From: Diplonema japonicum
Lineage: Eukaryota; Euglenozoa; Diplonemea; Diplonemida; Diplonemidae
DNA: 64,000 bases
NCBI GenBank assembly: GCA_964019335.1
Contig: OZ025723.1
Span: forward strand, 402,626 to 466,625
Direction of reading: 5' to 3'
In this document: positions 50,334 through 58,046 of the stretch, piece after piece
How positions within the stretch are numbered: position 1 is the stretch's first letter
Layout: each line of letters starts with the position of its first letter
Position numbers and translations under genes: made by a program
The notes under the pieces: model-generated
The model's database searches: none
What the model was told of the DNA's origin: nothing
The model's input: the letters and a program-made list of their open reading frames with translations, nothing else

Positions 50334-51704
50334 ATGTCGCCTACACCGCGTGAATGCCTGGCGACGCAGCTCAGGAATGTAGCCTTACGTGTGATTCCTC
50401 AGGAAGAAGTTGTGCAGTTGGGAAATGCAGCGCTTAGGGAATTGACGGAAACCATCATAAAGCACACGAAGTGCCGCGTGAAGTCATGGGAGAAGGCAGG
50501 GTCAATGGGTAAGAATACTTCGATCTGCCTGAAGATAGACTACGACCTCGTGTTCTACATCGTAAACGGTGAGGAGGAGTCGGGGAGGTTCCTTGATGAC
50601 ACCGAAGATATTCTGAACCTGCACTTCCACGGCACCACGCCGGAAGACGTCAAGAAGAAAGGACGTTCTCTGGCATTTAACTTCAGAGGTTTCATGTTCG
50701 ATATTCTCCCAGCAACGTTTCTCCATGAAAACAGAGAAGAGCAGGTGAAGATTGCTATTAAAAAGAAGCGCGAGATGGCAGACAACACCACGTGGGGCCC
50801 GACCCTTGCACACGGAACTGTCATGTTTATGAAGGAGCAGGATGGGTTCTGCCATGAACTTGCCCGGCTCCTGAAGTTGTGGAGTAAAAGTGTGCTCATC
50901 CCGTCCTTCTTCAACGGCAGGTCGTTCATGCTGGAGCTCGTTGCTGCACTTGTGTCGGAAGAGATGCATGACACTGACATCCTGACCGGCTTATGCGCCG
51001 CCTTGGTGAAGCTGAGGGACTTCCGCAAGATCAACAAGATCTTCCAGACAAAGTTCTACAATGAAAGAGACGTGTCTGCCAAGCTGAAGAAGAGTACGCC
51101 ACTGCTGCTGGACCCAGTGGACCCTGCAAATAATTTGCTGTGCATACGCAGCCCAAAGAAGGAGGCGAACTTGGAATGCTTCGGGCAGTGTGCAGCACGG
51201 ACGCTAGAGGCAGTGGAATTGATCATGAAAGGGGCAAAACCGTGCATACTGGTAGAGATCTTCCGCCCTCAACCCAGCCCTGAGGTAGCGCTTTCCTTCA
51301 TTCCACACGAGTGGCTAGTTGGGAGTCCAGAGTCAGTGTCGGTGCTTCCTCAAGTGGTCCAGCCCTACGCAATAATCCGATCGTCAATCCAATTAAGAGA
51401 TCACAGCAAAGCTGCAGAGCTGACCAGTCACGTGCTTTGTGGACTCATTCATGCCGAACGTGAGATGGTGCCGGGTCGCGCTCCTCAAAAATCACTTGAA
51501 TCCGCGATTGACGTCTTCGAAAACAAAAAGAGAACCTGGACACCCAGCAAGGTCGCGACACATGAAAGCAAACACGTGACAATGTACATCCCCGTCGTGG
51601 AGGACAACACCTTGAAGCACATGCGCTCCAGTTTCAATATCAAAGAAAATCCTAGTGCTCCTGCGCAGAAAGACAGCAAAGCCGTGTACTGGCAAACAGA
51701 CTGA
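50334..51704 (+). CDS. OAS/cGAS-superfamily nucleotidyltransferase (oligoadenylate-synthetase-like)
   Basis: 456 residues; ATG after the acceptor gtttcacag (50309). The nucleotidyltransferase signature is intact: AGSMGKNTSICLKIDYDLVF gives the G-S pair (56-57) and the metal ligands D69 and D71, and MFDILPA supplies a third Asp (D123). Spacing is close to animal OAS. LARLLKLWSKSVLIPSFF then FMLELVAALV matches the OAS1 C-terminal helices (RLVKHW... YALELL), and LLLDPVDPANNL matches the OAS signature LDPADPTxN. In animals OAS makes 2'-5'-oligoadenylate on sensing dsRNA. The C-terminal 150 residues are unfamiliar. Product and activator in this protist are unknown; a related Pol-beta-type enzyme such as a TUTase is less likely because those lack the LDPxDP motif. 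Confidence 0.82.
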   Translation: MSPTPRECLATQLRNVALRVIPQEEVVQLGNAALRELTETIIKHTKCRVKSWEKAGSMGKNTSICLKIDYDLVFYIVNGEEESGRFLDDTEDILNLHFHGTTPEDVKKKGRSLAFNFRGFMFDILPATFLHENREEQVKIAIKKKREMADNTTWGPTLAHGTVMFMKEQDGFCHELARLLKLWSKSVLIPSFFNGRSFMLELVAALVSEEMHDTDILTGLCAALVKLRDFRKINKIFQTKFYNERDVSAKLKKSTPLLLDPVDPANNLLCIRSPKKEANLECFGQCAARTLEAVELIMKGAKPCILVEIFRPQPSPEVALSFIPHEWLVGSPESVSVLPQVVQPYAIIRSSIQLRDHSKAAELTSHVLCGLIHAEREMVPGRAPQKSLESAIDVFENKKRTWTPSKVATHESKHVTMYIPVVEDNTLKHMRSSFNIKENPSAPAQKDSKAVYWQTD

Positions 51705-52969
51705 ACTGACCCCGTCCTCATGCCCGGCTCTGACCTGGTGCGCTCGTATCACATGTGGTTTTGCGATGATTAGCTGCCCATTTCAACAAACCTTGCTCCC
51801 TCTTTCATTTTTCTTTCCTTTTTCTGTTCCCTTGTTGCCTCTCTCTTTTGTTTTTCGATTGCCACATACCGCAGGTTGTCTCCGCCTTAAATGTTTCTTC
51901 TTTTTTTCCCCTTCTTTCTTGTTCTTACCTTTAATGGTGCGCAGGAATTTTAATTTAATCTTTTTCAGTCACGGCGTCAGTCGCGACTACAATTGAGTTT
52001 AGTACTGAAAACTTCTCTGATTATGCTCAGCATCATCAGTGTTGGTTCAGGAAAAATAAAAATCCTTTTCTTTCGTGTGTTTTTGTGATGTTCTGTTCGG
52101 CAGTAATTCCCATTGCATAAAACAGCGCAGATTTATTTTAATTATTACTCAAATGCAATTTGAGCAAAACGATAACAGGTTCTTGTTTGAAATATTTTAA
52201 ATTATTTCACGTGTTCCCGTCGAGTCCAGAAAATAGTTTTAAATTCTTTTTGTATTAACAATCTTGTTTGTCTGTAGACTAAATATTCGTTAGCAGCGCA
52301 GTTGGTTGATTTTATACAGGTTTCTTTAGAAAGAAGTCAACGCGTTCCGTGCCGCAACTTAAAATCGCTAGCGCACAAACAAACAAGCTGCAGAATAGTT
52401 TTTTCACAGTTTATTGGTTCATTAGTTTTCATCTCCTCGACAAACACGGGGCTACCAGACAGCGACCGCAGAACGGTGACCGACGAGTTTCTTCTTTCTT
52501 TTTCTTTTTCTTTTTCTATTTCCCGCTCCCTTTTTCCCCCTTTTTATTATTTTCTCAAGTCCCCCTTTTTTTATGCCAGATTTTTTTTTTCTCCCGCCTT
52601 GTTAGAAAAGTTTTAATATACTAATAAAAAAATAAAAAAAGTGAAAAGAGGAGTAGAAGACGATCCGGTGGGGGGCATGGGAACCATAAACCGTGTCTTC
52701 CATCGCGATCGGCAAGGCGGGGGCTTTTCCGTCCCATGGGTGAAAAGAGGCGGATAAAACCACTATTCCGGACCCCCCCCCAACACTGAGCATGCACTTT
52801 TTCCCCATACATACCTCTCTCGTTTATCAAAATATCACCATTTTTACGGCGGACGCCAAGAAAAAAAGCCAAGGAGAAGGAGTTTAGGGAGTAATTGAAA
52901 GACCTACGGCCCCAAAGAAGGCGGTGAAAACAGCCATGGTGGGCCAGCCCTGGCAGACAGGGAGCCTGA
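51705..52969 (+). other. non-coding region upstream of the SL-derived segment
   Basis: 51705-52650 is A/T-rich without gene-like frames. 52650-52969 is more balanced and GC-rich in places (52660-52800) but has no convincing coding frame; a short open stretch at 52937-52969 (ATGGTGGGCC...) runs into the SL segment. It might be remnant elongase exon or transposon sequence; I cannot tell. Confidence 0.55.
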
Positions 52970-53031
52970 CCAACGATTCTAAAGCTACAGTTTCTGTACT
53001 TTATTGGTCGTTCGTGTTCTGCTGGTGCCTG
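52970..53031 (+). ncRNA. SL-RNA-derived segment, copy A (before elongase 2)
   Basis: 62 nt identical to 57212-57273. The first 37 nt (CCAACGATT... to ...CAGTTTCTGTACTTTATTG) correspond to the diplonemid SL exon as I recall it; the last 19 equal the end of the Leishmania SL. Then GT and 23 more nt follow that are not exon and are shared by both copies, so this derives from SL RNA (exon plus start of its intron), not from a spliced mRNA. The sequence after position 62 (AGTAACAG) supplies an AG only 33 nt after the SL GT, followed by the elongase start. Whether it is transcribed as SL RNA is doubtful, as there is no evident promoter. Confidence 0.8.
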
Positions 53032-53045
53032 AGTAACAGGTGCTT

Positions 53046-53252
53046 ATGGCCATGCCTGTCGTGTACTTGGGTGTTGTGTTCGCACTGAAGGCGTTCATGG
53101 TATGCAATTGTATATATATAATATTATATATATCCCCCCTTCCCCTAGAAAAACAGAGAGCCGATGGTGTTGAAAGGGCCCATGATGGTATACAACTGGA
53201 CACAAGTGGTGGTGAGTGCTGCAATGACCTACGAGTTGGGCAGGGTATGGGG

Positions 53253-53294
<42 letters not shown>

Positions 53295-53897
53295 CAGTAT
53301 TTCTCGATCCCCAACGTCTTTGCGCTTGGCCAAGACTTCACCGCGCACGCTGAGTTCTGGGTGTTCATCCATTTCCTGTCAAAGTCTCTGGACTGGTTCG
53401 ATACCATTTTCATCGTGCTTCGCAAGAAGGACAGACAGTTCAGTTTCCTTCACATCTACCACCACGCCTCCATCGGTGTGGTTTGGGGATGGCTGCTCCA
53501 GACTGGTTACGGGGGTGGTACGGGGTACTACGGTGCCTGGGTGAACTCCTTGGTGCACACCATCATGTACTTCCACTTCGGCTGGACCGCACTCGGGCTC
53601 AAAAACCCTTACAAGAAATTCATCACTACCTTCCAGATTTCACAGTTTTACAGCTGCATGCTCCACGCTGTCTTCGTACTTCTTTGGGACCAGGAGCACT
53701 TCCCCCTCAAGATTTGCATGATTCAGGTTGCCTACCACGTTACCATGATTTCGCTATTCACCGGGTTCTTCAAGGAGACCTACAAAAAGGTGCCGGAGAT
53801 CGCCAAGGCAATCCCTGCGGAAGATATTACGGCTCACGACGTGTCGAAGCCGGGGTTGAAGAAGAGGGACACACCCCTCCCAGAGTTCACTGAATGA
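53046..53897 (+). CDS. fatty-acid elongase 2 (ELO family)
   Basis: Three exons (53046-53099, 53149-53244, 53298-53897), introns 49 and 53 nt, 249 residues. Signatures: KSLDWFDT (KxxExxDT with Glu to Asp), FSFLHIYHHASIGVVWGW (canonical HxxHH), GAWVNSLVHTIMYFHF, and ISQFYSCMLHAVFVL. This pattern is typical of animal/protist PUFA elongases. Intron 2 is mostly poly-A. The N-terminus is very short: MAMPVVYLGVVFALKAFM starts within the first TM, whereas most ELO proteins have 20-40 residues before it, so an upstream exon may be lost or displaced by the SL-derived segment at 52970. The acceptor (gagtaacag, 53039) lies just after that segment. Together with the elongase at 45959 it suggests LC-PUFA synthesis. 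Confidence 0.88.
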
Positions 53898-55061
53898 TTT
53901 TTTTTCTCTTTTTTTTTTTTCTCATTCGTAGGGGGGGTTTTTTTTTTTGAAGAAAAAAAAGTTTTTTTTTTTTTTCGCCCTCTCTTATTCGCGTGTGTAT
54001 GGGTGAGGGTAAAAAAAAAAAAAAAAAAAAATGGAGATTTTTTTCTTTGTTCTTTTTTTTTTAATGCTGCAACTGATTTGTTCATCATCTCCCCCCCCCC
54101 CCCCCCCTCTTCTCTTCCTCCTTTTTTGGTATCTGCATGTGTACCCCCTTTTTTCTTACTGTCCCCCCCCCCCCCCTTCTTCTTCTTTTGTTTCTCTAAA
54201 AGTTCGAGCCCTTCTGTTCCTCACTACATCGCTGTTTTGTGGTTGGTTTTTTTTCTAAAAAGAAAATTGCTGTTGATAAGCAAGAACGGTATAAAAAAAA
54301 AGAGAGAGGAAAAACAAGTAGTAAACCAATAGAAAAAAGACGGGGGGGGGGGGGGGGGGACAGGAGAAAAAAGGGAATGAATTGCAGATACCGTTTTTCT
54401 TCTTATCCTCATTTATTTCACATTTACTTCCTCATCTTTAATATTTCTTTTTTATTTTCTCAATGCCCTTGGGTAATGGGGACTCTATCTTTTACTTTTG
54501 TGATATTCCTGATTCCAGGAAGAAAAACGAGGAGAAATACCGACGAAAAATAAAAAAGGAATGTTGGCACAAAAAAAAAAAATAAAAACTAAAAACTGAC
54601 CGCTGTGTCTGGTGTTGATGTTTCTTATGTAACTGTCCTGGGGGGGGGGGGGAAGAAAAACATGAAAATACTCTGTTTTTCATAGCCCTTTCCAATTTAT
54701 GGTATTTCTTCTTCATTTTTTTTAAAATCTTTTCATGTATGTGTTATTATTTACCCCCTTTTATTTATTTTTTTACCCCTGGTTTTTTGACTGGCGTTTT
54801 TTTATTTCCCTTTTTTTTTTGAATGAAACGAACCAAAAGAAAGTCAAAATTCGGTCGCAGCCTTTTCAAAATTTTCTTTTTTTTTTTTGCGATCGGAAAA
54901 AAGCAAAATAAAAACGGAGCATTCTTTTTTTTTTTTTTTTTTTCCTTCTTTTTTCCTCCTTTTTCCTTCATTCCATATCATCCCCATTCAAATACCCCCA
55001 ATAAAAAAAACACAGAGAGGAGGCGGGGAGGGAGAGGGGGGAGGGGGAACAAAAAAGAAAA
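53898..55061 (+). other. non-coding desert with G, C, A and T runs
   Basis: About 1.2 kb of homopolymers (C18 near 54091, C13 near 54164, G17 near 54343, G12 near 54640, T20 near 54925) with no credible gene. The end is purine-rich (aaaaaagaaaaATGG), an atypical context for a trans-splice acceptor before the Cys-rich gene. Confidence 0.65.
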
Positions 55062-57211
55062 ATGGCAAAAATTAAATATCTTCGTGTCGTGTTGATGACA
55101 CTAATGATGAGTTCGCAACTGATAGGTTGTGGGGCGCTGTCTGCAAAGGAGCTGCAGAAGGTTATAGCTGAGAATGACGGGGCCACCGGGGGGAGTATGC
55201 ATCCTAACCACATTGCTTTGGTGAAAAAATTACGGGAAGAGGGGAAACTGGCAGAACCCCAAGCCCCAGCAGGCGCCACCACAGGAATGGTGGTTCAAGA
55301 AGGCACAGTAAAGGACTCCTTAAACGTTCCCTGCCCTTCCGACACCCGCATTTGCCCCGGTGGGTCATCTGTGAAGCGGGACCCAACAAACAACTGCAAC
55401 TACCACCCCTGTCCAGAGCCTGAACCCGCGCAGGTCCTATGCACCACCGATGTCTTCACCTGCCCTGATGGGCGTAGTGTTCCAAGGGATCCTGCCAACA
55501 ACTGCGAGTTTGTCTGTACAGCAGCAGAATGCGAAAGATGAAGAAAAGCTGTGCACTGCCGATGTCTTCACCTGCCCTGATGGGCGTACTGTTGTCCCCA
55601 GGGATCCTGCCAACAACTGCGAGTTCAAACCTTGTCCTAAAAAGGAAGACCCCGTGCTGTGCACCACCGATGTCTTCACCTGCCCTGATGGGCGCACCGT
55701 TCCAAGGGATCCAGCTAACAATTGTGAGTTCAAGCCCTGCCTTGTCGAGGCGGAGCATAAAGAAGTGGCAGAACCCGAACAAGTGCTGTGCACCACCGAT
55801 GTCTTCACCTGCCCTGATGGAAACACTGTCCCCAGGGATCCACGAAACAACTGTGCCTTTGTTCCCTGCCCTTTGAAGGAGGAGCCAGTGTGCACCACCG
55901 ATGTCTTCACCTGCCCTGATGGGAGCTCTGTTCCAAGGGACCCCTCTAACAACTGCGAGTTCAGGCCCTGCCCTCCACAGGAGGAAGCAGAACCGGTACC
56001 GGAACCGGTGCTGTGCACCACCGATGTCTTCACCTGCCCTGATGGGCGTAGTGTTCCAAGGGATCCTGCCAACAACTGCGAGTTTGCACCCTGCCCTGTA
56101 CAGCAGCAGAATGCGAAAGATGAAGAGAAGCTGTGCACTGCCGATGTCTTCACCTGCCCTGATGGGCGTACTGTTGTCCCCAGGGATCCTGCCAACAACT
56201 GCGAGTTTAACCTTGTCCTCAAGAGGAAGACCCCGTGCTGTGCACCACCGATGTCTTCACCTGCCCTGATGGGCGCACCGTTCCAAGGGATCCCTCTAAC
56301 AACTGCGAGTTCAGGCCCTGCCTTGTCGAGGCGGAGCACAAAAAAGTGGCAGAACCCGAACAAGTGCTGTGCACCACTGATGTCTTCACCTGCCCTGATG
56401 GGAGCTCTGTTCCAAGGGACCCCTCTAACAACTGCGAGTTCAAGCTGCCCTGTACAGCAGGATGCTCAAGAAGAAGAGAAGCTGTGCACCACTGATGTCT
56501 TCACCTGTCCCGATGGAAAAAGTGTTGTTTCCAGGGACCCAAGCAACAACTGCGAGTTCAAGCCCTGTCCTATTGTGGAGGAGCAAGAAAAAGAAGTGGA
56601 AGAAGAAGAAGCCGCAGTTGCGGATCAAGTGCTGTGCACCACCGATGTCTTCACTTGCCCTGATGGGAGCGCTGTTCCAAGGGACCCGAGCAACGATTGC
56701 AACTTCAAGCCCTGCCCTCCACAGGAGGAAGCAGAACCGGTACCGGAACCGGTCATGTGCACCACTGATGTCTTCACCTGCCCTGATGGAAGTGCTGTTC
56801 CAAGGGACCCTGCCAACAACTGCGAGTTCAAGTCTTGCCCTGTTGAGGAAGAGGCGGTGCAACCGGATCTAGTGGAGCATCACCCCGTCCCCGTGATGTG
56901 CTCGACCGATGTCTTGACCTGCCCTGATGGGGTAACTGTTCCAAGGGATTTTACCAACAACTGCGAATTCAAACCTTGTCCCGCCAAAGAAGGTGTTGAA
57001 CAAGTGCTGTGCACCACCGATGTCTTCATCTGCCCTGATAAGAGTGCTGTTGCACGAGACCCTGCCAAAAACTGTGATTTTGTACCCTGTCCCGTCCAGC
57101 AGCAGCAGCAGCAGCAGCAGGAGGTACAAGAACAACAATGCGCCACAGATTTCTTCACCTGCCCTGATGGGCACACTGTCTTTAGGGACCCGATCCACAA
57201 CTGTGCCTTTG
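55062..57211 (+). pseudogene. secreted Cys-rich tandem-repeat protein gene, frameshifted and truncated
   Basis: Begins with a signal peptide (MAKIKYLRVVLMTLMMSSQL...) and a short N-domain, followed by one degenerate and about 15 clear repeats of C-T-T-D-V-F-T-C-P-D-G-x-x-V-P-R-D-P-x-N-N-C-x-F-x-P-C-P with acidic linkers. The motif resembles short Cys-rich repeats of secreted proteins in many marine microbes; function unknown. Reading frame shifts relative to the repeat at about 55510 (8 nt missing compared with the sister copy at 56075), about 56206 (one base lost) and about 56445 (restored), so an intact ORF does not exist in this sequence. The last repeat stops after N-C-A-F at exactly the first base of an SL-derived segment (57212). 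Either a pseudogene interrupted by a retroelement, or indel errors plus a real interruption. Confidence 0.7.
55444..57190 (+). repeat. tandem Cys-rich coding repeat with higher-order duplication
   Basis: About 15 units of roughly 100-130 bp, each with a core near GATGTCTTCACCTGCCCTGA. A larger unit is superimposed: the series of linkers around 55480-55790 (VQQQNAKDEEK, then PKKEDP, then LVEAEHKEVAEPEQ) recurs at about 56045-56370, a shift of about 590 bp, so recent segmental duplication or unequal exchange has occurred. Confidence 0.85.
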
Positions 57212-57273
57212 CCAACGATTCTAAAGCTACAGTTTCTGTACTTTATTGGTCGTTCGTGTTCTGCTGGTGCCTG
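57212..57273 (+). ncRNA. SL-RNA-derived segment, copy B (5' end of retroelement)
   Basis: 62 nt identical to 52970-53031: the 37-nt SL exon-like sequence followed by GTCGTTCGTG... It begins abruptly inside the last Cys-rich repeat and ends where the retroelement's GC-rich 5' region starts (CCGCCTCTGCC). Both copies start at the presumed SL RNA +1, and no SL promoter precedes them. A retrotransposon transcript initiated at an SL RNA promoter would have this 5' end. Confidence 0.8.
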
Positions 57274-57420
57274 CCGCCTCTGCCTGGGTTTGCTGCTGCG
57301 TCCGTCGTCCGTCGTCGCCGTCGTCCGGGGGGGTTGTTTTGCCTGTCGGCCTGCCCGCCGCTTACCGAAAGGATCCCCTCCCCCAACACACACTTTAAAA
57401 AAAAATAAAAAAAATAAAAA

Positions 57421-58041
57421 ATGGATCCAAGACGGAACGCAAGAGGAGGTGACCGCGCAAACCGCAGGGAGAAGGAACCCCGACAGGCCGCCAGGCTGCA
57501 CACGACGCCAGGGCCGACCCAACCAGCCTATCTGGTTGGGCAGTATGAATCCCCACCCCCACCCCCTAGATCCCCCCACCCCCCTTTAGAAAAAAAAAAT
57601 AATAAAATAAAAAAATCACTAGCAGAGACCGCGGTTTTGACCGCCACTGCTACAGCCACGGCCGCCCCAGCCGCCCTGAACGCCGCAGCCGACCCTGCCG
57701 CCCTGATCGCCGCAACTGAGACCGCCGCAGCCGCCCCTGCCGCAGCCACGACCGCCGCGACCACGACCCCTGCAGCCGACCCTGCTATTGTTGAAGAGGG
57801 AAGAAAAGAGGGAGAAAAAAAGGGGTGGGTACTGGTGTATAGTGAACACCCTCCCGGGTTGAGGACGGGCCCGGCCCCTGCCTTCCCGAAAGCCCTGCTT
57901 TCAGGAAAGTGGCAAACCCGTGTGTGTGGAAGGGTCAGGGGTGCCACGACGAGTGCAAAAAGGCGGTGCGAAGGGAAGGGGAATACACGACCCCCCCGCC
58001 GGCCCCGACGAGGACCGAGTTACCCAGCCTGGAAGCCATAG
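57421..58041 (+). CDS. retrotransposon ORF1, Ala/Thr/Pro-rich basic protein
   Basis: 206 residues starting MDPRRNARGGDRANRREKEPR, strongly basic at both ends, with a Pro-rich part and an Ala/Thr-rich low-complexity middle (TATATATAAPAALNAAAD...). No zinc knuckle or RRM is visible, unlike many ORF1 proteins. Its stop TAG (58039-58041) is 5 nt before the first ATG of ORF2 (58047), an arrangement suited to termination-reinitiation. ORF2's open frame extends upstream to 57846 and overlaps this ORF in the +2 frame, so translation by frameshifting is an alternative. Confidence 0.5.
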   Translation: MDPRRNARGGDRANRREKEPRQAARLHTTPGPTQPAYLVGQYESPPPPPRSPHPPLEKKNNKIKKSLAETAVLTATATATAAPAALNAAADPAALIAATETAAAAPAAATTAATTTPAADPAIVEEGRKEGEKKGWVLVYSEHPPGLRTGPAPAFPKALLSGKWQTRVCGRVRGATTSAKRRCEGKGNTRPPRRPRRGPSYPAWKP

Positions 58042-58046
58042 CTGCC

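Noticed and set aside
52970-53031. A functional SL RNA gene at copy A
   Set aside because: Sequence after position 62 runs directly into elongase coding sequence; no tandem array, terminator or recognisable SL promoter. More likely a fragment.
57212-57273. SL sequence as part of a spliced mRNA retro-copy
   Set aside because: The 25 nt after the exon (starting GTCGTT) are SL RNA intron sequence shared by both copies; a retro-copied mRNA would go from the exon straight into mRNA body.
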